A DNA stretch of 64,000 nucleotides from contig JAFLBB010000008.1 of the NCBI GenBank assembly GCA_017304135.1, positions 1 to 64,000 on the forward strand, written 5' to 3'. The DNA is from Acidobacteriota bacterium (GTDB lineage: Bacteria > Acidobacteriota > Terriglobia > Bryobacterales > Bryobacteraceae). A model generated the notes under the pieces. That model was not told the DNA's origin and did not search any database. It saw nothing but the letters and a program-made list of their open reading frames with translations. Below, piece after piece: positions 25,209 through 33,401 of this stretch (positions are counted from its first letter, which is position 1; each line of letters opens with the position of its first letter). Both the position numbers and the translations under genes were made by a program.

Positions 25209-28200
25209 ATGTCCCTACGATTCACGGTGGCAAACGCCCTTCCTTTACTTACTTTTCTCTATACATTCCCGTTACTGGGGACGGCGAAGGTGGAGGCGAT
25301 TCGGATTCTGAACGCACCGCCGCCGTCCTGCCAGTCGGCGTTCTCCAGTCCGCCTACATCGGTGGCCTACATTGCAACGACGGATGCCAGCGCGTATCTG
25401 TGGTTCAGTGTGAGCGGCGTCGCGGTGGGCGACCTGATTCAAATCGAGATGTACCAGCCGGACGGCAAGTACTGGTTCAACGGCAGTGGCGCCTTTGACC
25501 CGACGACGGCTTCAGGCAACTACTGTTTCACTTGGCGTTTTGACGTCGCCGGCGCGCTTCCCGCAACGGTGACGGGCAAGTGGAAGGCGCATGCGACGTA
25601 CAACTCCAACACGTTTTTTGACTTCACCTTTGACATTCTGCCGCCCGGTTCCGGAGGTGGCGGAGGAGGGGGCGGCGGCGGAACGACCGGCACGAATCTG
25701 ATTCCCGGCGGTAACGCGGAACAGACCACGGCGTTTGAAGGCTGCCGCCCCGCCGCTATCGCCGGGTGGAGCTACACGGGCAACCTGCAGATCTGCAAAT
25801 ACGGCACGTCGGGGATTGTGGCGGCTAGCGACCCTGGGCCGAGCGATCGCGGGCAGTATGTCTATTCGGGCGGCCAGAGCGATGGCACATCGACGGGCAC
25901 GACGACGATTGATGTGAGTTCGCTGGCGTCGACGATTGACGCGGGTGTGGGGTACACGCTTTCCGGCTGGCTGGGGGGCTTCAGCGGGCAGGATGACAAC
26001 GCGCTGTTGAAGATCACCTTCCGCAACGCCGGTGGCGGGGCGCTGGGAACGGCGCAGGTCGGTCCGGTGCTGGCCGCTGAGCGCAATGGAGTGACGGGCC
26101 TCTTCTCGAAGACCGCCACCGGGCAGGTGCCGGTGGGCACGCGGCGTGTGGAGGTACTGCTGCAGATGTCGCGCACGAGCGGCAGCTGGAACGACGGTTA
26201 CGCGGATAACCTGTCGTTTGCCATCGGCGGCAGCACGGGCGGAGGCGGCGGGGGGGGAGCCGGCGGGTTGAACCTGGCGGTGAACCAGGTGATCGACGCC
26301 AATTGCCCGACGAACAAGGTGATCGTATCGGTCACCGATAGCGCAGGCAACCCGGTGACGGGCCTGACGGCATCCAATTTCACACTGACCGAGAACGGCG
26401 AATCGCGGGCGATTACTGTGACGCCGGTAAGTTCGGGGTCGGCGGGCAGCGCCTTGTCACTGGCGCTGGTGGTGGATATCAGCACCTCACTGAGCACCTC
26501 GGACCTGGCCAACGAGAAGATCGCGGCCAAGCAGTTGATCAGCCAGTTGGGCGCCAGTGATGCGGCGGCGGTGTTTTCACTGGGCAGCGCGCCGAAGCTG
26601 GTGCTGGACTACACGACGAACAAGAGTTCGCTGAACGCGGCCATCGACGGGTTGGCGCTTACCGGCAGCACGGCGCTGTATCAGAGCATCAAGACGGCGG
26701 CGCAGAGCCTGATGGCGCGGTCGGGCCGCAGAGCGATGGTGCTGATGACCGATGGCCAGGACACGATCGGCGGCGCGACGCTGGCCGAGGCGATTGCGGC
26801 GGCCAAGGCGGCCAGCGCCCCGGTGTTTACCGTCGGCTTTGGCAGCGGGATCGACACGGCGGAACTGGCGCAGATTGCCCGAGAAACCGGCGGCACCTAT
26901 TCGCAGGGGACGACCTCGGCGGAGTTGCAGAAGCTGTTGCAGAGCATCGGCGCGGTGATCTCGAGCCAGTATGAGATCACGTATACGGCGACGGGCGCGG
27001 TGAACCCGAACGCGATCAAGATTACGGTTTCGCAGGGATCTCTTTCGGCACAGGCAACGACGACGGCCAAGCCGTGCGCCTCGGGCGGCGGAGGTGGCGG
27101 TGGCGGAGGCGGCGGTGGCGGTGGCGGCGTGATTGTGACGCCGGGCTGCAACTACTTCATCAACCCGCCGAACCAGACGATCACGGGAACGGGCGGCACG
27201 GGCCTGGTGCTGGTGAATACGGCGGCGGCGTGCGCCTGGGGCGTGCGCAGCAATGACACCTGGATCCGCATCGATGCCCCCGCGGGCGGATCGAGTATGG
27301 GCAGCGGCGCGGTGAGCTACACCGTTCCGGCCAACCCCAGTCCAACGGCGCGCACGGGCACGATCACGATCGCCAACCAGACGCATACGGTGACGCAGAA
27401 CCCGGGCGGCGGGGGGGCGGGCTGTTCGTTCACACTCTCACCAACCAGCGCTTCGTTTGCCGCCACAGGCGGCGCGGGCGGCGTGCTGGTGACGGCGACG
27501 ACGTCGACCTGCCCCTGGACGGCAACGACGACGGCCTCCTGGATCACGATCACGGGCGGCATTCCTGGCACGGGCTCGGGGCGGCTCAACTACAACGTGG
27601 CGGCCAACACGGCAACGGCGTCGCGGAGCGGCACGATCACGATCGCCGGTGTGGCGTTCCCAGTGACGCAGACCGGGGCGGCCAGTACGACGGGGCCCTC
27701 GATCAGCGGCGTGACGAACGCGGCGAGCAACGTGTCGGCGAACTTCCCCGGCGCGGGCATCGCGCGCGGTTCGTTCTTCTCGCTTTATGGCGGCGGGCTC
27801 GGGCCGCAGCAATACCAGGTGAGGACGCAGTTCCCGCTGCTCACCAACATGGGCGGCGTGCGCATTCTGGTGACGCAGGGCAACACGACGGTGGAAGCGG
27901 TGCTGTACTTCGTTTCGGCGACGCAGATCAACGCCATTCTGCCTTCGAACGCGCCGTTGGGCGACGCCGACATGATTGTGGAGTACCAGGGCGTGCGGAG
28001 CCCGGCGATGCGGATCAAGGTGGTCGATCATTACTTCGGCATCTTCACGACCTCGGGCGGACGTGGACCGGGCATCATCCAGAACTACGTCTCGCCGGTG
28101 GACCTGCCGTTGAACATGCCGAGTGTTTCGGCGCGGCCGGGACAGGTGGAGATCCTGCTGGGGACGGGCATGGGGCCGATCACGGCTGCTGACAATCAAG

Positions 28201-29333
28201 CGCCGCCGGTAGGCGACCTGCCAGTGACGGTGGAGGTCTACATCGGAGGCAAGACGGCGAAAAAGCTATACAGCGGACGCGCGCCGGGCATAGCGGGCGT
28301 GGATCAGATCAACTTCGAGGTGCCGGCCGATGCGCCGCTGGGCTGCTTCGTGCCGGTGCAGGTGAGGGTAGGCCAGAGCTACTCGAACACGGCGACGATG
28401 GCCATCAGCAGCGATGGCTCACCGTGCAAGGACGCGGTGAATCCGTTGAGCAACATCACGACGGGCGGGGGCAAAGTGGGCGTGCTGGCGCTCATCCGGG
28501 CCGAGGTGGACGCGGCGATTCAGGCAGGGCAGGCGCCGTTGCAGGCCACTATTGACCTGGGGGCGGCGGCGTTCTATGAAGCCAAGGCGACGGGCGCGCT
28601 GGCCTACAACCCGTTGTCGTCGATTCCGCCGCAAGGCTCGTGCGCGGGCACGACGGGATCGCTTGATGTGTCCAGTCTTTTAGGCGTGGGCAGCGGGTCG
28701 AGCGGCGTGCCGGACAACCAGTTCCTGGGGCGTGAACTCGACGCGGGCGATCTACTGACGCTGCGCGGTCCGCTGGGTTTGCGCACGATCGAGCATCTCG
28801 ACACGACGGCGAAGACGGGGCCGTATCTGAGCCTGCTGGGCGGCGCGATTCCCGGCCTCACCGGAGGCGATCCGCTGTTCCTGGATGCGGGCAGCTACAC
28901 GCTGTCCGGCACGGGCGGCAAGGATGTCGGCGCGTTCTCAGTGACCTACACCCTGCCCCCGGCGGTGACGTGGACAAACAAAGCGCAGATCACACAGATT
29001 GACCGCTCCACGGGGCTGACGTTCCGGTGGAGCGGCGGCGATCCGTCGCAGCAGTCGGTGCTGATTGCCGGCGGCGGCACGGACCAGACCACGAAAGCCT
29101 CGGGCGGCTTTGTGTGCCTGGCGAGCGTGGCAGGCGGGCAGTTCACGGTTCCGGCCTCGGCGCTGGCCAATGTGCCGGTGACGCGAGCCGGGGCGAGCAG
29201 CGATGAGGCGCTGTCGGGCATCGTGTTCGGCACGCTGCCGAATCAGAACCTCACCATGTTCCAGGCCAGCGGCCTGGATGCGGCCATGGTGATTCACGGC
29301 AGTTTGAGCGTGAAAACGGTTACGGTGAAGTAG
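25209..29333 (+). CDS. Giant secreted VWFA/BACON surface protein
   Basis: 1374 aa. Signal peptide at about 1-30, then a beta-sandwich module (to about 145), a poly-Gly linker (about 149-160), a lectin/galactose-binding-like module ('PGGNAEQTTAFEGCRPA') and a second Gly linker. A VWFA domain (about 385-605) carries MIDAS 'DISTS' at D423-S427 and 'MVLMTDGQDTIGG', and resembles the acidobacterial VWFA-related family. A third Gly run is at about 625-640. Two BACON-like domains begin near C647 and C739 ('CPWTATTTASWITITGG'), followed at about 830-1050 by a domain like the Solibacter C-terminal family ('GVTNAASNVSANFPGAGIA', 'LPSNAPLGDADMIVEYQG'). The final 300 residues are beta-rich and unassigned. 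It is probably cell-surface or extracellular and binds other polymers; the function is unknown. Confidence 0.88.
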   Translation: MSLRFTVANALPLLTFLYTFPLLGTAKVEAIRILNAPPPSCQSAFSSPPTSVAYIATTDASAYLWFSVSGVAVGDLIQIEMYQPDGKYWFNGSGAFDPTTASGNYCFTWRFDVAGALPATVTGKWKAHATYNSNTFFDFTFDILPPGSGGGGGGGGGGTTGTNLIPGGNAEQTTAFEGCRPAAIAGWSYTGNLQICKYGTSGIVAASDPGPSDRGQYVYSGGQSDGTSTGTTTIDVSSLASTIDAGVGYTLSGWLGGFSGQDDNALLKITFRNAGGGALGTAQVGPVLAAERNGVTGLFSKTATGQVPVGTRRVEVLLQMSRTSGSWNDGYADNLSFAIGGSTGGGGGGGAGGLNLAVNQVIDANCPTNKVIVSVTDSAGNPVTGLTASNFTLTENGESRAITVTPVSSGSAGSALSLALVVDISTSLSTSDLANEKIAAKQLISQLGASDAAAVFSLGSAPKLVLDYTTNKSSLNAAIDGLALTGSTALYQSIKTAAQSLMARSGRRAMVLMTDGQDTIGGATLAEAIAAAKAASAPVFTVGFGSGIDTAELAQIARETGGTYSQGTTSAELQKLLQSIGAVISSQYEITYTATGAVNPNAIKITVSQGSLSAQATTTAKPCASGGGGGGGGGGGGGGGVIVTPGCNYFINPPNQTITGTGGTGLVLVNTAAACAWGVRSNDTWIRIDAPAGGSSMGSGAVSYTVPANPSPTARTGTITIANQTHTVTQNPGGGGAGCSFTLSPTSASFAATGGAGGVLVTATTSTCPWTATTTASWITITGGIPGTGSGRLNYNVAANTATASRSGTITIAGVAFPVTQTGAASTTGPSISGVTNAASNVSANFPGAGIARGSFFSLYGGGLGPQQYQVRTQFPLLTNMGGVRILVTQGNTTVEAVLYFVSATQINAILPSNAPLGDADMIVEYQGVRSPAMRIKVVDHYFGIFTTSGGRGPGIIQNYVSPVDLPLNMPSVSARPGQVEILLGTGMGPITAADNQAPPVGDLPVTVEVYIGGKTAKKLYSGRAPGIAGVDQINFEVPADAPLGCFVPVQVRVGQSYSNTATMAISSDGSPCKDAVNPLSNITTGGGKVGVLALIRAEVDAAIQAGQAPLQATIDLGAAAFYEAKATGALAYNPLSSIPPQGSCAGTTGSLDVSSLLGVGSGSSGVPDNQFLGRELDAGDLLTLRGPLGLRTIEHLDTTAKTGPYLSLLGGAIPGLTGGDPLFLDAGSYTLSGTGGKDVGAFSVTYTLPPAVTWTNKAQITQIDRSTGLTFRWSGGDPSQQSVLIAGGGTDQTTKASGGFVCLASVAGGQFTVPASALANVPVTRAGASSDEALSGIVFGTLPNQNLTMFQASGLDAAMVIHGSLSVKTVTVK

Positions 29334-30405
29334 TGAGTTCGGTGAGCCGCCGCCTGACCTGATCAGCCTCGGGCGCATGAGGTGCGTGTTGGAGGAACAG
29401 GCGCAGGTTGGCGGCGGCTTCCCGTCGTTGGCCGCGGGATTCGAGGATGGTTGCCAGCAGGTGGTAGCTTTTGGGGAACAGGTGTGCCGGGTCGAGGTCG
29501 ATGGCGCGGCGGACAGCCTGTTCGGCGGGATCGGCGAGGCCAAGGTTGAAGAGGGCGGCGGCGTTATAGAGGAAGGCCTCGGGGTAGTCGTGCGGGTTGC
29601 GGGCGATGACCTGGTCAGTGAGCTGGGCGGATTCCTTCCACTGGCGTTCGCCGGCGGCAAGCATCGCGAGGTGGACGGTGGGCCGCAGGTACTGGGGATC
29701 GGACTCGTTGGCTTTGTTGTAGGCGGCGCGGGCTTCGGCGTTGAGCATGAGGCGATTGAGCACGTCGCCGAGTTCGCACCAGGCTTCGGCATATTTGGGA
29801 TGCAACCGGGTGGCTGTTTCCAGATCCTTGCGCGCGTCTTTGAGTTTGCCTCGCCGCACCTGATCGCGGCCCCGCTCGAAGGCCTTGCGGGCTTTGTCGG
29901 GCGCATAGAGACTGGTGGCTGAGTAGGCTTCGCCGCTGACGCCGGCGCGGGGGCGGAGGATGATGACGCCGAGGTCCTTTTCCATGCCGCCGGGGCTGCC
30001 GAGGGGGACGAACGCCGGCTGGTGGCCGGTGAGCGAGATGCGCAGGAAGCAGGGCGCATTGGGAGAGCCGCCGGTGAGCAAAGAACCGGAACTCGTAATG
30101 GCGATGTGGAAATCGTCCTTGGCGAAAACGGACTGCTGGCGACTTCCGGCGCAGAGCGCCTCGACCAGGGCAGGGGCGGAGAGCGCGCCGCCGGCGGCGC
30201 TGGTGACGCGGCCGCGGATGAGCGTCATGCGCTGCATCACTTCGAACGCGTTGCGGGTGTGGAGGTCGTTGGGGTCGCTGCGGTTAACAGGGTCGTACGT
30301 GTGATTGGGGTCTGGTGGCGGGGGCTTCTGTTCCTGCGAAGGAGGCGAGGCGGGAGTCTGCGCGGGGTCCTGGAGCATTGCGAGCAGCAGCAGGGCGAAG
30401 TGCAT
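29320..30405 (-). CDS. Secreted TPR protein
   Basis: 361 aa. A short signal peptide (about 1-15, 'MHFALLLLAMLQ') is followed by a Pro-rich linker (16-35). A beta-sandwich of the carboxypeptidase-regulatory kind is at about 60-155 ('IRGRVTSAAGGALSAPALVE', 'PCFLRISLTGHQPAFVPLG'). From about 165 there are four to five TPR units ('AFERGRDQVRRGKLKDARKD', 'AEAWCELGDVLNRLMLNAEA', 'AFLYNAAALFNLGLADPAEQ'). TPR solenoids mediate protein binding. Its 3' end overlaps the convergent VWFA gene by 14 nt. Similar regulatory-domain-plus-TPR proteins are frequent in Acidobacteria; the role is unknown. Confidence 0.83.
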   Translation of the reverse strand: MHFALLLLAMLQDPAQTPASPPSQEQKPPPPDPNHTYDPVNRSDPNDLHTRNAFEVMQRMTLIRGRVTSAAGGALSAPALVEALCAGSRQQSVFAKDDFHIAITSSGSLLTGGSPNAPCFLRISLTGHQPAFVPLGSPGGMEKDLGVIILRPRAGVSGEAYSATSLYAPDKARKAFERGRDQVRRGKLKDARKDLETATRLHPKYAEAWCELGDVLNRLMLNAEARAAYNKANESDPQYLRPTVHLAMLAAGERQWKESAQLTDQVIARNPHDYPEAFLYNAAALFNLGLADPAEQAVRRAIDLDPAHLFPKSYHLLATILESRGQRREAAANLRLFLQHAPHAPEADQVRRRLTELTTSP

Positions 30406-30488
30406 GGCGCTCTGATTCTACCGGATGGCCCGCCTTGTGGCGCGCGCGTGCCGGGAGCCGCTACACTCGGCTTGTAGGCACCTGGATT

Positions 30489-30938
30489 ATGAAGATACGC
30501 ATTCTCACCCTTGCCCTTTTGACAGCGGCCGTCTGGCGGCCAGCGCTGCCGGCTTCGGGCGAGCCCTGGACGGCGAAGGAACTGCTGCCGCCGTCGCAGT
30601 TGGCGCAGCGGCTGAAGGGCGGTGAGAAGCCGCTGATCCTATATGTGGGGCCGAACTACCTGTATCGCGCCAAGCATATCGCCGGGGCGGTTGACGCCGG
30701 CATGGCGGCCAAGCCGGAGGGCATTCAAAGCCTGCTGGCGTTGGTGAAGGGCAAGGCGCCGGGCACGGAGATCATCTTCTATTGCGGCTGCTGCCCAATG
30801 AACGTGTGCCCGAACATCCGGCCGGCCATCAAAGCGCTCAAGGGCGCGGGCTTCACCAACATCAAGTTGCTGGAGTTGCCGACGCGGCTGGCCGACGATT
30901 GGACGTCGAAGGGCTACCCGTCAGAGACATCGCGTTAG
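30489..30938 (+). CDS. Secreted rhodanese-like protein with Cys cluster
   Basis: 149 aa from the ATG at 30489 (a longer in-frame reading overlaps the divergent gene). Signal peptide at about 1-22. The rhodanese core has 'LILYVGPNYLYRAKHIAGAV' (H-I-x-G-A) and a C-terminal loop 'FYCGCCPMNVCPN' near residue 98, where a classical rhodanese would have one active-site Cys in a C-x4-[RK] loop. Here four cysteines lie within 10 residues, which could form a disulphide relay or bind metal. A role in periplasmic sulfur, thiol or metal chemistry is inferred. No neighbour suggests a pathway. Confidence 0.78.
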   Translation: MKIRILTLALLTAAVWRPALPASGEPWTAKELLPPSQLAQRLKGGEKPLILYVGPNYLYRAKHIAGAVDAGMAAKPEGIQSLLALVKGKAPGTEIIFYCGCCPMNVCPNIRPAIKALKGAGFTNIKLLELPTRLADDWTSKGYPSETSR

Positions 30939-30957
30939 GGCGCGACGAGGGGCACGT

Positions 30958-32415
30958 TTAGATCTCAGTCGAGGCCGTGAGCGGCCGCTGGCGGATCTCC
31001 ATGCAACCGCGTCCGGTGGGCAGGACCTTGCCCGGATTCAGATTGCAATAGGGATCGAAGAGACGTTTGATCGAGGCGATGAGGTCGAGCGAATCGGGCG
31101 GGAACTGGTGGGCCATCAGCTCCATCTTCTCCATGCCCACGCCGTGTTCACCGGTGATGGAGCCGCCGGCGGAGATGCAGAAATCGAGGATGTCTTCACC
31201 GGCGTGCTGCGCCTTTTCGAGGTCGCCCGGCTTGCGCATATCGAAGAGGATGATGGGGTGGAGGTTGCCATCGCCGGCGTGGAAGATGTTGGAGATGGTG
31301 AGGCCGTATTTGTTGGCCGTCTGGCGGATGAAGTCGAGCGCGGCGGGGATCTTGGTGCGCGGCACGACGCCGTCCTGCACGTAGTAAAACGGGCTGACGC
31401 GGCCAACGGCGCCGAAGGCGTTCTTGCGGCCCTTCCAGAGCAGGTCGCGCTCTTCGGCCGAGCGGGCGATGCGGAACTCGCGCGCGCCGCATGAGGCGCA
31501 GACTTCGCGGATCTGTTCGGCTTGTTCGTCCACCTGTTCGCGCAGGCCCTCCAATTCGATGAGCAGCACGGCCTCGGCATCCATGGGGAAGCCGGCGTGC
31601 GTGGCTTCTTCGACCATGCGCAGCATGACGCCATCGAGCATTTCGACGGCAACGGGCGTGATGGACTTGGCGGTGATGCCAGAGACAGTGCGGCCGCAAT
31701 CGATGGCCGAGTCGAAGATGACGAGGATGGTCTTGATGGCCTCGGGGGCGCGCATGAGGCGCACGGTGACCTCGGTGATGAGGGCCATGGTGCCTTCCGA
31801 ACCGGTGAAGAGGCCGGTGAGGTCGTAGCCCGGCGCGTCGGTCGCTTTGCCGCCGGCGCGCACGATGGAGCCGTCGGCGAGGACCATTTCGACCCCGGTG
31901 ACGTGGTTGGTGGTGACGCCGTAGGCGAGGGTGTGCGGACCGCCGGCGTTTTCGGCGACGTTGCCGCCGATGGTGCAGGCGCGCTGCGAGGAGGGATCGG
32001 GCGCGTAGAAGAACTTGTCGCGGGCCACGGCGAGCGACATTTCGAGATTGACCACGCCGGGCTGGACACGCATGCGCTCGTTGGGCAGGTCGATTTCGAG
32101 GATGCGGTTCATGCGCGAGAAGGCGATGGTGAGGCCGCCGCGACGGGGAATGGCGCCACCGGAAAGGCCGGTGCCGGCGCCACGACCGGTGAGCGGCAGT
32201 TCATGGCGGATGGCGGTGCTCACCAGTTGGGCCACCTGGTCGGTGTTGGCCGGGAAGACGACCATCTCCGGGCGCGCCTTGTCGACGCCGCCGTCGTACT
32301 CATAGAGGACGAGGTCCTCGGGGCGCGTCAGGGCGTGGCGCGGACCGACGATCGCGGCGAGTTCGTTGCGCGCGGCGTCGGAGAGTGTCGGGGCAGGAGT
32401 GGTGGTAGCAGCCAC
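30958..32415 (-). CDS. glcD: FAD-binding oxidase, glycolate oxidase GlcD type
   Basis: 485 aa from a GTG at 32415 ('AATTTPAPTLSDAARNEL'). The open frame extends 226 codons further upstream, but that stretch is antisense to the neighbouring gene and has no homology. The FAD-binding domain (about 30-230) has 'GRGAGTGLSGGAIPRRGGL' and 'IGGNVAENAGGPHTLAYG', and the FAD-oxidase C-terminal domain has 'IFHAGDGNLHPIILFD' and 'GSITGEHGVGMEKMEL', which are diagnostic of GlcD and D-lactate dehydrogenases. It oxidises a 2-hydroxyacid (glycolate or D-lactate); the electron acceptor subunits GlcE and GlcF are not adjacent. TGCTACAAT (32430-32422, minus strand) is an extended -10 only 6 nt before the start. 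Confidence 0.92.
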   Translation of the reverse strand: MAATTTPAPTLSDAARNELAAIVGPRHALTRPEDLVLYEYDGGVDKARPEMVVFPANTDQVAQLVSTAIRHELPLTGRGAGTGLSGGAIPRRGGLTIAFSRMNRILEIDLPNERMRVQPGVVNLEMSLAVARDKFFYAPDPSSQRACTIGGNVAENAGGPHTLAYGVTTNHVTGVEMVLADGSIVRAGGKATDAPGYDLTGLFTGSEGTMALITEVTVRLMRAPEAIKTILVIFDSAIDCGRTVSGITAKSITPVAVEMLDGVMLRMVEEATHAGFPMDAEAVLLIELEGLREQVDEQAEQIREVCASCGAREFRIARSAEERDLLWKGRKNAFGAVGRVSPFYYVQDGVVPRTKIPAALDFIRQTANKYGLTISNIFHAGDGNLHPIILFDMRKPGDLEKAQHAGEDILDFCISAGGSITGEHGVGMEKMELMAHQFPPDSLDLIASIKRLFDPYCNLNPGKVLPTGRGCMEIRQRPLTASTEI

Positions 32416-32421
32416 GAGGGG

Positions 32422-32430
32422 ATTGTAGCA
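32422..32430 (-). promoter_or_regulatory. Extended -10 of glcD, placed for a leaderless start
   Basis: On the minus strand TGC-TACAAT ends 6 nt before the GTG at 32415, so transcription would begin at the start codon itself. No -35 box and no Shine-Dalgarno sequence are present. Confidence 0.5.
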
Positions 32431-32485
32431 AGGCGGCTGATCCCGTACGCGCGCAAGCGTCGCGATCAGAGTCAGGAATGCAGAT

Positions 32486-33313
32486 ATGGCAAGCATCAAA
32501 AAATCGGTCGGCAAATACGGGACGAATAACTCCGCGGATGTCGTGGTGGTCCAGACGCTTCTGAACAAATTCATCACGGCCAAGGTGCTCGAAATCGACG
32601 TGCTGGTGGTGGATGGCGATTGCGGCTCGAAGACCAAAGGCGCGATTGACCTGTTCCAGCGGCTGAAGTTCGGCTGGATGAACCCGGACGGACGGGTGGA
32701 CGCGGTGGGGCAGACCATCGACGCGCTGAACGGACCCACCTGGCAATCGATGAAGGGCGATCCGCTGGATGAGTTGCGGATGGCGATTGTCGAAGTGCTG
32801 GAGAGCCCGCAGATCAACGCGATTGACTTCAGGCTGAACAGCAAGCGGTACCAGCCGGGCGATTTCAAGCCGATCAAGGAGTTCATCCGCGACCGCAAGA
32901 TCGAGCTCGACTGGAACCCTGGGGCGGGCGACAGCGCGGCGTATTTCCATTTGAAGGACAAGTTGGAGACGGGGTTCTTCAAGCCGACCACGTCATTGCA
33001 GAAATCGGTGGTGGTGCACGAGGCCGTGCATGCCATCTGCGACAAGCGCGGCTCGGCGATGCCGGTGGAAGAAGGCGAGGCCGTGGGCCACATCGCGCAA
33101 TGCGTGTACTACCGCAAGCTCACGGGCCGTCACATTCGCGAGGTCACCTATGCGCCCACGGCCGATGTGCTCACCACGGCGGGCAACATCGCCATCGACA
33201 TTCTGGCCGGACGGAGCATCCAGAGCAGTGACATGACCGAGCTCTATGCCCGCATCAACCGTCTGCCGACGACCACGGCCGGGGCGTGGTTCTTTTACAA
33301 CGGGATTCCCTAG
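32486..33313 (+). CDS. Unfamiliar protein with HExxH motif and PG-binding-like N-terminus
   Basis: 275 aa, no signal peptide or membrane span. Residues 1-80 resemble a peptidoglycan-binding or spore-cortex type repeat ('NSADVVVVQTLLNKFI', 'VDGDCGSKTKGAIDLFQRL'), the pattern in which a filament-like V-x-x-L-Q motif is followed by D-G-x-x-G. The second half contains 'VVVHEAVHAICD' with a HEAVH zinc motif at about residues 175-179, then 'EEGEAVGHIAQCVYY', where a Glu could be the third metal ligand. I do not recognise the family. A cytoplasmic metallopeptidase, an effector-like toxin or a non-enzymatic zincin relative are all possible. It is flanked by glcD (divergent) and an M28 peptidase gene. 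Confidence 0.72.
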   Translation: MASIKKSVGKYGTNNSADVVVVQTLLNKFITAKVLEIDVLVVDGDCGSKTKGAIDLFQRLKFGWMNPDGRVDAVGQTIDALNGPTWQSMKGDPLDELRMAIVEVLESPQINAIDFRLNSKRYQPGDFKPIKEFIRDRKIELDWNPGAGDSAAYFHLKDKLETGFFKPTTSLQKSVVVHEAVHAICDKRGSAMPVEEGEAVGHIAQCVYYRKLTGRHIREVTYAPTADVLTTAGNIAIDILAGRSIQSSDMTELYARINRLPTTTAGAWFFYNGIP

Positions 33314-33389
33314 GGGGGAGCCGCTAGTGTGCGGGCGGCGTGCGTGTGGCGTGCGGGGCGGGGCGTGCAGGCGGCGGGCCGGGCCATGC

Positions 33390-33395
33390 TACCCT
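33390..33395 (+). promoter_or_regulatory. -10-like hexamer of the M28 peptidase gene
   Basis: TACCCT at 33390-33395, preceded by TGC (extended -10 form), ends 6 nt before the ATG at 33402; no ribosome binding site is seen between. Consistent with a leaderless transcript. Confidence 0.35.
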
Positions 33396-33401
33396 GCGCG
33401 C

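Noticed and set aside
27084..27128. DNA microsatellite in the VWFA gene (GGC/GGT/GGA run)
   Set aside because: It encodes a poly-Gly linker in frame, matched by two others in the same protein; a coding explanation suffices.
30435..30467. Promoter for the rhodanese gene (TTGTGG ... TACACT)
   Set aside because: The spacer is 21 nt, too long for a normal sigma-70 promoter.
32416..33093. N-terminal extension of the glcD frame by 226 codons
   Set aside because: It lies antisense to the HEAVH-protein gene and resembles no family; the homology begins at the GTG at 32415.
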